Shown here piece after piece: positions 45,408 to 54,329 of a stretch of 64,000 nt of DNA (its first letter is position 1; each line of letters starts with the position of its first letter). Location of the stretch: assembly GCA_032027145.1 (NCBI GenBank), contig JAVSMP010000001.1:648903-712902 (forward strand). The letters are read 5' to 3'. The stretch comes from Ignavibacterium sp. (GTDB lineage: Bacteria > Bacteroidota > Ignavibacteria > Ignavibacteriales > Ignavibacteriaceae). The notes beneath the pieces are model-generated. The model did not search any database and had not been told where the DNA came from. It worked only from the letters and a program-made list of their open reading frames with translations. The position numbers were made by a program, and so were the translations under genes.

Positions 45408-45442
45408 AATAATAAAGCCCCGATAAATATTTCGGGGCTTTA
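45408..45442 (-). terminator. rho-independent terminator
   Basis: AAAGCCCCGA (45414-45423) pairs with TTCGGGGCTTT (45431-45441), with T-rich sequence on the minus-strand exit. It ends the peroxiredoxin transcript 20 bases after its stop. Confidence 0.9.
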
Positions 45443-45460
45443 CAGACTTTTATTAAAAAA

Positions 45461-46180
45461 TTATTTTTTCTTCAATACTTTTTTCAATACTTCTTCTTTT
45501 GTAATCGGCTTTGTGCAGAAGAACCAATCATGGCACTTAACATCTTTTTCTTTTCCATCCATTCTGTCTTTTGCAGTACCGCAAGAGCCGGCAGTAGGGA
45601 TAATCACATCATCACCAGGTCTCCAGTCAGCAGGAGTAGCAATACTAAATTCATCTGCAGTTTGTAATGCAATTAATACTCTATAAAGTTCATCAAAATT
45701 TCTGCCCAGACTTAATGGATAATAAATAATCGTTCTGATAATTCCTTTCGGATCAATAAAGAAAACTGCACGTACAGCTTTTGTATTACTTTCGCCGGGC
45801 TGAAGCATTCCATACTTATTTGCAACTTCCATTGTAATATCTTCAATCAAAGGAAAAGTTACTTCAACATTTTTCATTCCTTTGTATTCAATTTTTTCTT
45901 TTATTGTTCTTAACCATGCAATGTGACTGTAAAGACCATCAACTGAAAGCCCGACAAGCTCGCAGTTAGCTTCATTGAATTGTTTTTCCATTGTTGCAAA
46001 TGTCATAAACTCTGATGTGCAAACAGGAGTAAAGTCGGCAGGATGACTGAATAGTATTACCCATTTGCCGGAATAATCTGCCGGGAAATTAATATCCCCT
46101 TGTGTTGTAACTGCTTTAAATGAAGGAGCTTTATCGCCTATTCTTGGCATTGCGGTGATTGTTTGAGTTGTCTGTTCCAT
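45461..46180 (-). CDS. peroxiredoxin (Prx6/archaeal type)
   Basis: A 239-residue peroxiredoxin. The peroxidatic Cys54 is in SHPADFTPVCTSEF, and the conserved Arg lies later in AVRAVFFIDPKG. The C-terminal segment holds further cysteines (SCGTAKDRMDG and VKCHDWFFCTK). The pair CxxxxxC near the end matches the archaeal-type Prx6 enzymes, which use a C-terminal Cys for resolution. It reduces peroxides with a thiol donor. It has its own terminator and sits alone, with a 490-base gap upstream that likely holds its promoter. Confidence 0.93.
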   Translation of the reverse strand: MEQTTQTITAMPRIGDKAPSFKAVTTQGDINFPADYSGKWVILFSHPADFTPVCTSEFMTFATMEKQFNEANCELVGLSVDGLYSHIAWLRTIKEKIEYKGMKNVEVTFPLIEDITMEVANKYGMLQPGESNTKAVRAVFFIDPKGIIRTIIYYPLSLGRNFDELYRVLIALQTADEFSIATPADWRPGDDVIIPTAGSCGTAKDRMDGKEKDVKCHDWFFCTKPITKEEVLKKVLKKK

Positions 46181-46672
46181 TTTTATCTCTCCTAATTATT
46201 TTTTTTTGAATTGATGACTGTATGATGAAGAATGCTAAGCAAAGATTCTGTGTTTCATATTAACTGCAGCACAATGAAAGAATATTTCCGTTTACTTGCA
46301 AGTCATTGAAGAAATATTTGATTTGCTGGGGAGCAATTATTGATCAGTTTAAACTGTGAAGACGTAATTCAGTTATTCAATTGTTAAATCAGTTAAGAAT
46401 GAACATAGCCCGACAGTTTATAAATTTTTAATCGCTGCCACGAATTCAGGAATGCTCAGCTTTCTTAAAAAGTAAACACTTTTTTCGAGCTATTTCTATT
46501 ACTGCATTGTAATTCTACAAATATTAAAACTATAATAAGTTCCATCCCATTGGTATAAACTACATTTTTATAAAGATATGGTGTTAACCCATTAGCTTAA
46601 GCGAATCCGCCTTTAATTTGCAGCAAATTTGTCCCGTCAATTTTTTTAATTAAAACAAAAAGGAGTAATAAA
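46181..46672. other. 492-base gap upstream of peroxiredoxin
   Basis: The gap between the divergent peroxiredoxin and beta-barrel genes must hold both promoters. No OxyR-like palindrome, repeat or small ORF was noticed; AAGGAG lies just before the 46673 start. Confidence 0.4.
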
Positions 46673-47245
46673 ATGAAAAATTTGATCATCGCAGTTTTTG
46701 TATTCTTATTAACTGCTCAAATATCCGCACAGGATTTATCGCTTTCACAGACAGGAAATATCAATCATAATCAATTTTATGTTGATCTTGTTGGTAAAAC
46801 TGCTGCACTAAACAGCAACTGGGGACTTTTTGGCGGAATGAAAGCCGGGTACAATATCAATCCAAATGTTAGTATTGGATTAGCTGCTTTCGGAATGATT
46901 CCAAATCATTTAGGTGGTTCATATATTAATCAGAAAGGGAGAGATACACTACACTTTGGCTATGGTGGTGTTGATGCTTCTTATAAATTTAATATATCGA
47001 AAAGTTTTTCATTCATAGGAATGATGATGATTGGTGCCGGTCGTGTTGATTATGAAAACTTAGGCGGTAACGATTATTTTTTCATAGTGGAACCCGGAGT
47101 CTCGATCAGCTTTATGATAACTGAGTGGTTTGGTTTAAGTGCTTCGGCAGATTATCGTTTAGCAGCTGGGGTGAAATATGCTGATTTCTCCAACGCAAGT
47201 TTTAGCGGCTGGTCAACAGATTTAAGTTTTAAATTTGGATTTTAA
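46673..47245 (+). CDS. outer membrane beta-barrel protein
   Basis: A 190-residue exported protein: signal MKNLIIAVFVFLLTAQISA, then about eight short amphipathic strands (FYVDLVGKTAALNSNWGLFGGMKAGYNIN-type, shortened here) ending in WSTDLSFKFGF, with C-terminal Phe. It fits an 8-stranded OmpA/OmpW-like barrel used as a small surface protein. The ligand is unknown. AAAAGGAG precedes the ATG. A 10-base hairpin follows. Confidence 0.8.
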   Translation: MKNLIIAVFVFLLTAQISAQDLSLSQTGNINHNQFYVDLVGKTAALNSNWGLFGGMKAGYNINPNVSIGLAAFGMIPNHLGGSYINQKGRDTLHFGYGGVDASYKFNISKSFSFIGMMMIGAGRVDYENLGGNDYFFIVEPGVSISFMITEWFGLSASADYRLAAGVKYADFSNASFSGWSTDLSFKFGF

Positions 47246-47273
47246 TCTTGCTGATAATTCTATTACATACTTT

Positions 47274-47305
47274 AGATTGGCAGTAAATAAAACCTCTGCC
47301 AATCT
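47274..47305 (+). terminator. hairpin after the beta-barrel gene
   Basis: AGATTGGCAG pairs with CTGCCAATCT (10 bases, 12-base loop), 29 bases after the stop. The T-run is weak (CTTGTATAA), so it may rely on the stem alone. Confidence 0.55.
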
Positions 47306-47342
47306 CTTGTATAATCAATAAACAAATATTCGTCAAAGAGCA

Positions 47343-47429
47343 ATGTTAAGAGAAAGAGCATCAATTATTATTAGTGTAATTTCGGTAACGATCGTGCTTT
47401 TGGGTTTATTGTTATTGTTATTAGAATAG
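47343..47429 (+). CDS. 28-residue hydrophobic peptide
   Basis: A short ATG ORF: MLRERASIIISVISVTIVLL then GLLLLLLE. A charged tip of eight residues leads to one helix of about 20. This form is typical of small single-pass peptides (KdpF-like, or phage holin-like). The ribosome binding site (AAGAGC) is weak and no neighbour is a known partner. Confidence 0.4.
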   Translation: MLRERASIIISVISVTIVLLGLLLLLLE

Positions 47430-47456
47430 CATTGTTACCAAACAAATTTCAGGATG

Positions 47457-48560
47457 TCAGGATATCTGCTTCTTGTATTGTGATGGCGTTGTTCCAGTAT
47501 GTTTCTTAAAGATTGTATTAAATGCAGATTTTGAATTAAAGCCGGAATCAAATGCAATTGCAATAAGACTGAAATTATCAGATTCTTTTTCTACCAGCCT
47601 TTGTTTTACTTCTTCTACTCTGTAGTGATTTATAAAATCATAAAAGTTTTTTTTGAGTCTGGTGTTTAAAACTTCTGAAAGATTGTGAGTTGAAATTGAT
47701 AATTTATCAGCTAGCTGCCGTAATGTCAGCTCGCTATTTAAATACGGTTTGTCGGTTTCCATTATTTTGAGCAGCTTATTCAAATAATCAACTGCCTCTT
47801 CGTTTGTAAGACCGGATCTCTGATAACTTGTTCTTTCTGCCGGCTTTATGTTTGATTCAGTTGATTGTTTGTCATCAGGTCTTTGAATCGTACTGTCAAA
47901 TATTTGGGGTTGTCGTAAACTCAGATATCCTATTGAATAAATCAGAATAGTTGCCGCTGTATAAATAAGATAATCCAGCTTTATATTTTTTCCGAAGAAT
48001 ATATTTACTATGTAGCTTATCACTACAACACCCCAAACAAAAATTAATCCCACGGTTAAATGACGGAGCCAGTTTAGATTGATGCGTTCGACGTTTGAAA
48101 ATGAATTTCTGATTTTATTATTATAGACCCTTACAACCTTAATGGTCAGAAAGACGTAGATTATTCCATGAACTGGTTTCAAGTAGCTGATTATTTCAAT
48201 TCCCGGCAACGATTTTACGGCTCCGGCTTTCATTAAAGCTAATTTGAATTCACTGCTTCTTAGATAAACAAACACAATTCCATAAATCACCACAAGAACA
48301 AATGGGATGAAGTGCAGATAATATTTTGGATTAAAATAATTATCGCCCGAACTTATTAATCTTGAATAGATGTAAAAGATGGGTCCGAATAAAAATGGGA
48401 AAGAGTAAGTAATTCCAATAAAATGAGGATACTCCTTGTAATATCCAAACATAATATAAGCTGAATTGAAGACATCAAAAGAAAGCGCAAGCATTGCAAA
48501 TGCAAGAACAACATTGGCAGCACGATTAATTTTTTTAGTAAATAATAGTACTGATAACAA
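47457..48560 (-). CDS. AraC-family regulator with N-terminal membrane domain
   Basis: A 367-residue protein in the annotated frame. Seven hydrophobic segments (about 1-215) are followed by a linker and a C-terminal AraC HTH (about 265-365: LTLRQLADKLSISTHNLSEVLN and FSLIAIAFDSGFNSKSAFNTIFKKHTG shortened). Such 7-TM AraC proteins sense unknown small molecules in the membrane. The N-terminal helix runs upstream of the TTG at 48560 in frame as VEYILILGTIQGLL, and GGAG precedes an ATT codon at 48608. The true start may be there with a non-ATG codon. Confidence 0.8.
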   Translation of the reverse strand: MLSVLLFTKKINRAANVVLAFAMLALSFDVFNSAYIMFGYYKEYPHFIGITYSFPFLFGPIFYIYSRLISSGDNYFNPKYYLHFIPFVLVVIYGIVFVYLRSSEFKLALMKAGAVKSLPGIEIISYLKPVHGIIYVFLTIKVVRVYNNKIRNSFSNVERINLNWLRHLTVGLIFVWGVVVISYIVNIFFGKNIKLDYLIYTAATILIYSIGYLSLRQPQIFDSTIQRPDDKQSTESNIKPAERTSYQRSGLTNEEAVDYLNKLLKIMETDKPYLNSELTLRQLADKLSISTHNLSEVLNTRLKKNFYDFINHYRVEEVKQRLVEKESDNFSLIAIAFDSGFNSKSAFNTIFKKHTGTTPSQYKKQIS

Positions 48561-48794
48561 TAAACCCTGAATCGTACCTAATATTAATATGTATTCAACT
48601 ATCTTAATGCTGATAACTCCATTAAAATAACTTTAAAAAATTAATACTCTTTTTGCTGAAAACAATGAAAGTAAATAAGAATTATAATATTGAGGGATAT
48701 CCGCAACTGGTTATAACAATTATATCCGCCGCATCCAAAATACAAGTCCGGATACCAGCTTGCATATCATCATAGGGAATAAATTAAACTAATT

Positions 48795-50342
48795 TCAATT
48801 ATATACTATATGATTTTGCAAACGAGAGGGTTTGAATCTGTTTACCATATAAGCAGCAATCCGCTCTGCATTTGCAAGTATAGTTAAACTTGAGTTGACA
48901 GCAAGTGAAGTTGGAATTGCGGCTCCATCAGTAACAAATATTCCCGGATAGTCGAAAACTTCGCCATTTGAATTTACCACGCCATTATTTTTACTTTCAG
49001 CCATTCTGCAAGAACCAATCATATGAGAAGTTGTAAAAATAATACCATTTTCAGGAGCACCTTCAGCGTTAACATTTTCAATTTTCAAAACTTCACATCC
49101 GTTTCGCGAAAGTATTGAATTGAGCAAGCTTTTTGTCTGCTTATAATATTTACGTAACTCATCATCAATTGTAAGCTCGGTGGTAAAAGTGCTGCCGTTG
49201 CACTTGATTTCAGCAGAAGGTTTAGTGCATCCGAGTGCATACAAAACAATCATTCTTCTTCTGTAGAGTTTCATAAGATCAACATTATCCTTTCCCCACC
49301 ATGATGAATTTTGTTTGCTGGTAATTCTGATTCTTGCATCGCTTGTAACCACCAGCGGTAAGGGTTTAGCAGAAGAAATAGTAATACCCATCGAATCAAA
49401 AAAATGATAGCTGATCATTCCCGGATGGGACATCCCGCTGAACATATCCCCTTCAATAAATCCTTCGGGTAAAAGACCTGCTGCTTTAACACTACCATTA
49501 AATGCTACATTTTTTCCAACATGAAAACTAAGAAAAGGCAGATATACTTTGGAGGCAAGAAGAAGTTTAGCAGTACCAATAGTTCCTCCTCCGAGTATTA
49601 TAAACTTTGCTTTTATATCAAAATATTCTTTATCCTTTGTATTAAAACATCTTACTTCGTATCTGTTAGGAATTGCATCAGAATAATTTACATTTTTAGA
49701 CTTCTGAACCTGATTTAGTATTGGTCGGATATATTTTGCTTCGATGCTGCATAAAATCTGCATTCCATTCTTTCGTGCTTCTGGTAAATAATTATAATGC
49801 AGAGATTGTTTAGCACCGAATATACAGCCTGATATACAATAACCGCTTCCCATACAATTCTTAACAGCATATCTTGCCCGGTCGCAGCTATAGCCTAAAT
49901 TTTTCATAAGAAGTGAAAATGCCGCACCAGATTTCGGAATCCTGTCATTAGAGATTTGCTCTACATTTAGCATTTTTTCCGCTATGTCATAATAATGATC
50001 CATTTTACTTCTTGTGATATTTTCAGTCCAGTATTTTCTTCCGCTTTGATCTCTGAGATCAAAAATTTTGGACGGTGCTCTGAGCGAAACCATCTCATAA
50101 AATCCTGAGCCGCCTCCAAGAGCTTCAGCATATGTAAATTTTATATTGCCGCCAGATAATCCCTTGAGATATTCAAGAAAATATTTTGGATCCTGAGTTT
50201 GCTTAAAATCATTTTCAGGTTCTATATACTTTCCTTTTTCAATCATCAATACTTTAAAGCCGGCTTCTGATAATCTTAAAGCCGGAGCAGCAGCTCCAAA
50301 GCCGCTTCCAATAACCAGAACTTCTGTTTCTAAAGTTTCCAT
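48795..50342 (-). CDS. GMC-family FAD oxidoreductase
   Basis: A 515-residue flavoprotein: N-terminal FAD site LVIGSGFGAAAPALRLSEAGF with MIEKGKYIEP, a central segment with CMGSGYCISGCIFGAKQSL (Cys cluster), and a C-terminal SSLTILANAERIA. It fits the cholesterol-oxidase/GMC-like proteins that work with a gluconate-2-dehydrogenase-type small subunit. It oxidises an alcohol group of an unknown substrate and passes electrons onward. The start lies 15 bases after the stop of the subunit-3 gene, one operon. Confidence 0.85.
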   Translation of the reverse strand: METLETEVLVIGSGFGAAAPALRLSEAGFKVLMIEKGKYIEPENDFKQTQDPKYFLEYLKGLSGGNIKFTYAEALGGGSGFYEMVSLRAPSKIFDLRDQSGRKYWTENITRSKMDHYYDIAEKMLNVEQISNDRIPKSGAAFSLLMKNLGYSCDRARYAVKNCMGSGYCISGCIFGAKQSLHYNYLPEARKNGMQILCSIEAKYIRPILNQVQKSKNVNYSDAIPNRYEVRCFNTKDKEYFDIKAKFIILGGGTIGTAKLLLASKVYLPFLSFHVGKNVAFNGSVKAAGLLPEGFIEGDMFSGMSHPGMISYHFFDSMGITISSAKPLPLVVTSDARIRITSKQNSSWWGKDNVDLMKLYRRRMIVLYALGCTKPSAEIKCNGSTFTTELTIDDELRKYYKQTKSLLNSILSRNGCEVLKIENVNAEGAPENGIIFTTSHMIGSCRMAESKNNGVVNSNGEVFDYPGIFVTDGAAIPTSLAVNSSLTILANAERIAAYMVNRFKPSRLQNHIVYN

Positions 50343-50357
50343 TTTATTTCCCTATAA

Positions 50358-50957
50358 TTAAACGTAATTACCATTCAAGGTTAATTCATTTGAAAGATAT
50401 ACTGATGTGTTTGGATAAAACAATTCACTCTCTGTAAATCCGGTGTTACTGCCTTCAAAATCAATCAACTTACAGCCAGCACCATCATCATAGATTCCGC
50501 TGTAGTAAGAAACCTGAGTCATAAAGATGGCGGCGGTATATAATCTGTTGATCATTGAATCTCCGTTAAGCCCCTCCTGGATAACAACAGTTCTTTGTTC
50601 TTCGTTTAATAAGTAAAATTCTTCGGCGTCGAATAAATCCTTACTTTTTGTACAAAGATCTGAAATAAAAAATCCACAAAGGGGTTTGAACGAATAATAT
50701 TCATCATAAAATATTTTAATCAGGTTGGGATCTTTTTCATCAGCACCTGGTATTACTGTGGTTACAAATGCGCTTAGGCTCAGCTCGTTGGTTTTGTTTT
50801 CACTTTTATATTTATCTGGATAGCAGCCTGTCAGATATTTGATTTGTGAGCATCCGGTTATTACAGCAGCAGCTGCCAGCGAAAAACTTCTAATAAATTT
50901 TTTACGGGTAATTCTTGTTTTAATTACCATTTCTTCTGATTGTTTAATTGTGCTCAT
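50358..50957 (-). CDS. gluconate 2-dehydrogenase subunit 3-like protein
   Basis: A 199-residue exported protein. The N-terminus RITRKKFIRSFSLAAAAVITGCS combines a Tat-like RKKF motif with a lipobox (TGC), so it is probably folded in the cytosol, exported by Tat and lipidated. The rest matches the small helical subunit of membrane-bound dehydrogenases (FVTTVIPGADEKDPNLIKIF, LLNEEQRTVVIQEGL). It carries the GMC flavoprotein to the periplasm. The RK in place of RR is a tolerated variant. Confidence 0.8.
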   Translation of the reverse strand: MSTIKQSEEMVIKTRITRKKFIRSFSLAAAAVITGCSQIKYLTGCYPDKYKSENKTNELSLSAFVTTVIPGADEKDPNLIKIFYDEYYSFKPLCGFFISDLCTKSKDLFDAEEFYLLNEEQRTVVIQEGLNGDSMINRLYTAAIFMTQVSYYSGIYDDGAGCKLIDFEGSNTGFTESELFYPNTSVYLSNELTLNGNYV

Positions 50958-51426
50958 CGCTTTATTTACTCTTCATTAATTCTTCCTGAGCAATTATCAA
51001 AAAGATAGGAGCGATATTTGTCAAAGAGTTGTAAAATACCGGTAAAAAATACTAAGAGGATTTTATGCAGCACTCTAAAATAACAGGTAGCCGCAACTTT
51101 CAAGTTGCGTTCTTATATCTATTCCTCAAGCTTCAGTCTGCGTTTAAAGTTAATTTCGGCAGACATAAAGTCTGTGGCTAACAATTTTCGGGCAAGCACA
51201 CGATTGTGACGTTCACAAATAAATCGTTTCGGAATCGTAAAATCCTCTTTCAGGAATGCGATTGACTTTTATTTTTTTACCTGGGTTGTGTTTTAAGTGT
51301 TTGAGCTAAAAATAAATTTTAAATCAACTATATCTTAAAACAATTGGTGAAGACGAGGGATTGAGTAATTGTTCAAATATTAAATTGGAATATTATTATG
51401 GTAGTGAATGAGAAGTAATTTTTAAA
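50958..51426. other. 469-base gap with repeat
   Basis: Apart from the repeat at 51086-51182, no gene is seen. A few GTAGCCG- and TTCGGAATCG-like fragments continue to 51260. Confidence 0.4.
51086..51182. repeat. GGTAGCCGCAACTT...AAGTCTGTGGCTAAC repeat
   Basis: A 97-base unit with inverted ends GGTAGCCGCA and TGTGGCTAAC and an inner CAACTTTCAAGTTG palindrome. Relatives are at 16469 and 53289. It borders the PIN/ImmA pair on its 3' side. Confidence 0.6.
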
Positions 51427-51960
51427 TTATGATTTTTTCCAGCCAGTACTAAAATTCAATTCTTTTATCATTTGAAAATTGTTGATGCACCGAATTTTAA
51501 AATCATTACAAACATCGGGGATATGACGATTTGCCCCCTGACTTTTTGGTTTGGAAGACTCTGTGGTCACTATACATCTATTCTCAATATCTCTAAGCGC
51601 ATAAGATATTAAGAACGGATCCCGCCCTATTTTTTTTAACTGATCATCCGTTGGATTGGGAAGATAACCACCATACGTAATCCTGGCAACTAGGTCCTGT
51701 TCTGCTTGTTCTATAAAAAGTAAGGCATCTTTAACTTCTTTACTTGCAGCCCAATCAGCAAGTTCATCCATTTCGCCATCTTTATCCCGAGTATCTGAAA
51801 ATTCTTCATATACCTCAATTGGAATTTTTATTTTCCCTTGCTGACCCTGATAGACAAGCCACTCCCAGAATTCCGGAACTCGTGAGATAGGATAATAATC
51901 TCTCTTTGCATCTATGAGAGTGTTTGCATCGAGCAGATATAGAGAAGAATACTTTTTCAT
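51427..51960 (-). CDS. DUF4411 PIN-like protein (toxin candidate)
   Basis: A 177-residue PIN-domain protein: LYLLDANTLIDAKRDYYP gives the first acidic site, EVYEEFSDTRDKDGEMDE the second, and GRDPFLISYALRDIENRCIVTTES the third with Ser/Thr. DUF4411 members are predicted RNA-cutting toxins. The start overlaps the upstream ImmA-type gene by 4 bases (ATGA), so both are made together. The upstream HTH protein would repress the pair and may restrain the toxin. Confidence 0.85.
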   Translation of the reverse strand: MKKYSSLYLLDANTLIDAKRDYYPISRVPEFWEWLVYQGQQGKIKIPIEVYEEFSDTRDKDGEMDELADWAASKEVKDALLFIEQAEQDLVARITYGGYLPNPTDDQLKKIGRDPFLISYALRDIENRCIVTTESSKPKSQGANRHIPDVCNDFKIRCINNFQMIKELNFSTGWKKS

Positions 51961-53144
51961 AAATATTGTTCAGGTTGAAAAAGTCTATGCACTTTTAGTG
52001 GTTTTATCTCTAATAGCATCCCGGCTTTTGTTGTTGTTAACGCACCGGCATATGTTAATCGTTGAACCAACTCAACAAGTGAACCTAGCTTATAGTTCTT
52101 TATCACATAATAATCGGGTCCACCTTCTTTCAGCTTATTTTTCTCCCGCTCCATTTTTTGTTTTTCCATCCAACTGTTAAGATAAAAATCACGTAATTGC
52201 TGCCATACTGGTTCTTTGATTTTTCCACTCTTGTATAATCGATAGGCTAGGTGGGTACTGCTAAGTTTCTTTAAAGATGCGTATTGGGATATTTCAGATT
52301 TTAAATTATCAAAATTATTCAAAGCCGGATTAAACTTTTCAAATTCAATTTGAGGAAGTAAAAATTCGCTAGCCACGTCATTACAGAATTTTTCAATTCT
52401 CTTTTCAGCATAATATCCACTAATGCCAGTTTTTCCCAAAACTAAATGAACTAGTTCATGAATAAGCGTGAAAGACCAGGCTGATTCAGAATCCTGATCA
52501 TTGATTACTATAAATGGGGCAATGTCATCAGCGAGTGCAAATCCTCTAAAAGCTGTTACTGCAATATTTGTATGATAGGATCCCAGATTACCCTTAAGTA
52601 GAACAAAAACACCAATTCCTTCAATCTTTTGGCGTAAGTATCTAAAAGCTTCTTTGTGGTTAGGTTGATTCCTGAAGTCATCAAGGTCAATATTTATTGT
52701 AGTTCGAATTGTTTGGACAACAGGCTTCACACCATCCGAGATTTTATTTTTTCCAATGAACCGCAGTTTTATTTCCTCATCAGCTTCAATTAATGTTTCG
52801 CGGATTGTACTTTGTCGTGCTTTAATATCTCTTATTAAAATGTCAACATTGATATTTTCGATTTCATCAAATTGATCAGGCAGAGTTCTGAAATCCTCAC
52901 CCCGATCGCCTTTGATTGGTGGCTTATCCAGATAAAAAAACAAAAGTGGCTGGCGATACTGTTGAGACATCCGGAGAAGCAAAGATCTGGATGGTTTTTT
53001 CTCACCGGATTCATAAGCAAGAAGTTTTTCAACTGCGTGCAGTTTTTTGTCGTCTTTAATGTTTAGTTTTTTTGCAGCTTCTCCAACCGATAGAAGAGAA
53101 TTCTTTCTAGCCCACTCGAGAATACTATGTTTTATTTTTGGCAT
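51957..53144 (-). CDS. XRE-HTH plus ImmA/IrrE metallopeptidase (antitoxin candidate)
   Basis: A 395-residue protein. The N-terminus (about 5-65) is an XRE-like helix-turn-helix (LLSVGEAAKKLNIKDDKKLHAVEKLL, given shortened). The middle has FRTLPDQF typical of ImmA-like proteins, and the zinc motif HELVH lies in FTLIHELVHLVLGKTG (about 228-236) with a downstream NDVASEFLLP (Glu ligand). These proteins cleave or bind regulators and pair with toxins. With DUF4411 it forms a known type of toxin-antitoxin-like module. Confidence 0.85.
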   Translation of the reverse strand: MPKIKHSILEWARKNSLLSVGEAAKKLNIKDDKKLHAVEKLLAYESGEKKPSRSLLLRMSQQYRQPLLFFYLDKPPIKGDRGEDFRTLPDQFDEIENINVDILIRDIKARQSTIRETLIEADEEIKLRFIGKNKISDGVKPVVQTIRTTINIDLDDFRNQPNHKEAFRYLRQKIEGIGVFVLLKGNLGSYHTNIAVTAFRGFALADDIAPFIVINDQDSESAWSFTLIHELVHLVLGKTGISGYYAEKRIEKFCNDVASEFLLPQIEFEKFNPALNNFDNLKSEISQYASLKKLSSTHLAYRLYKSGKIKEPVWQQLRDFYLNSWMEKQKMEREKNKLKEGGPDYYVIKNYKLGSLVELVQRLTYAGALTTTKAGMLLEIKPLKVHRLFQPEQYL

Positions 53145-53495
53145 AATGGTGGAAAAATTTTTTACTTAAAATAAAATTCATCAAAGAATCTTGTAACTAA
53201 ATTAATAAAATCTATCCAAATATATCACAATTGATAATTTTCAAAGAGAATTCTTCCCCCAAAAAGCAACTGGAAGAAATAAATTTTAACCCGCGACTTT
53301 AGTCGTGGGTAGCAAACGCAGAACGAATTCCTTTACGAACCGATTCGTCGGTTTTCGAAACTCAGTCCATACTTATCTGCAGACCTTGAAAATAGCGCAG
53401 CCGAAGAATATCAGAAACAAATGCTTATACAAAAGACTGCTATTATAAATAACAAGCTATCAGAAAGTAATAAATCTATGCAATTGCTCAATGGT
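53145..53495. other. 351-base gap with repeat and coding-like scrap
   Basis: It holds a repeat (53289-53353) and, on the plus strand, an open stretch to a stop at 53502-53504 reading LSADLENSAAEEYQKQMLIQ then TAIINNKLSESNKSMQLLNGLF. The scrap has protein-like helical composition but no start, so it is probably the 3' end of a lost gene. Confidence 0.4.
53289..53353. repeat. CCGCGACTTTAGTCGTGGGTAGC repeat and UUCG hairpin
   Basis: The unit CCGCGACTTTAGTCGTGG (palindromic) with GGTAGC, then AACCGA-TTCG-TCGGTT (53338-53353), a perfect 6-base stem with a UUCG tetraloop. It is related to the units at 16469 and 51086 and borders the PIN/ImmA pair on its 5' side. Confidence 0.6.
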
Positions 53496-54317
53496 TTATT
53501 TTAGTTCAGATATCCAAACAGAGGCAAATTTGCGGGCAGCCTCCACCGGCTCTTTACCAGCTCTGAAATAAAGCTTCCATTGTGGGTCTTTTCTTTCATA
53601 CTCCGGATTAACAAAGACCTGCTTGTTCTTTACAGTGTTAAGTTGAGCATTAAAATCAATGTCTTTGCTATTTGAAAGAAACCTATCGAGCCATTTTTTA
53701 ATTAATGGTTTTGGATTATTAACCGGAAAATCCTCATTCCACATTTTTAGATCAACAGCATAATTTTCCAATTGCTGGTCGTAATTTTGTTTGATTATGT
53801 TGTCTGTCTGAGGTGTATAAAAAGACTTCTCCGGATCATCAATATCTTTTAACTGTTGTTTTAGTTGGTTAATTACTTCTTCAAACATCGGCTTCTGATC
53901 GGCTTGAAGATTTTTCATATTGGCTTCCATTTCTTTAATGGAGTTACTAAGACTGGCTTTCTGTTCTTCTTTTAGCTCTTCAGAGTATTTTGGCTTCTCC
54001 GGTTCGTTCGGTTTTCTGGTTTCACGGAATTCATTGTATTTATTAATAAATTCCTGAGTGTTAACATATTCTTTAATTCTAATTCCAATCAACTCAACCA
54101 TTTCAGCTCGGTCGTTAAGTGCAAGGCTTTTTAACACTTTAACATTTGGAATATAATAAGAAAGACCTGTGATATTATAGAGAACAGAGCTTTTGACATC
54201 ATCTTCAGAAACTTTAAACTGTGCCAGAAGTTTCTTTAAATTATCGTCAATATATTTTTGAGTGATAAATCCAGACACAATAATCAAAACCGGCAAAAGA
54301 AAAAACAATTTTTTCAT
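53496..54317 (-). CDS. exported helical protein of unknown function
   Basis: A 273-residue protein from the ATG at 54317 (MKKLFFLLPVLIIVSGFITQ), chosen because GAGGT lies 6-7 bases ahead of it; the earlier ATG at 54329 overlaps that site. After the signal peptide comes a helical region rich in Glu and Lys (about 90-200: EKPKYSEELKEEQKASLSNS, QLKQQLKDIDDPEKSFY). Coiled-coil is likely there. A C-terminal part has VNPEYERKDPQWKLYFRAGKE. No family recognised; the protein is probably periplasmic. Confidence 0.7.
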   Translation of the reverse strand: MKKLFFLLPVLIIVSGFITQKYIDDNLKKLLAQFKVSEDDVKSSVLYNITGLSYYIPNVKVLKSLALNDRAEMVELIGIRIKEYVNTQEFINKYNEFRETRKPNEPEKPKYSEELKEEQKASLSNSIKEMEANMKNLQADQKPMFEEVINQLKQQLKDIDDPEKSFYTPQTDNIIKQNYDQQLENYAVDLKMWNEDFPVNNPKPLIKKWLDRFLSNSKDIDFNAQLNTVKNKQVFVNPEYERKDPQWKLYFRAGKEPVEAARKFASVWISELK

Positions 54318-54329
54318 AGCATACCTCAT

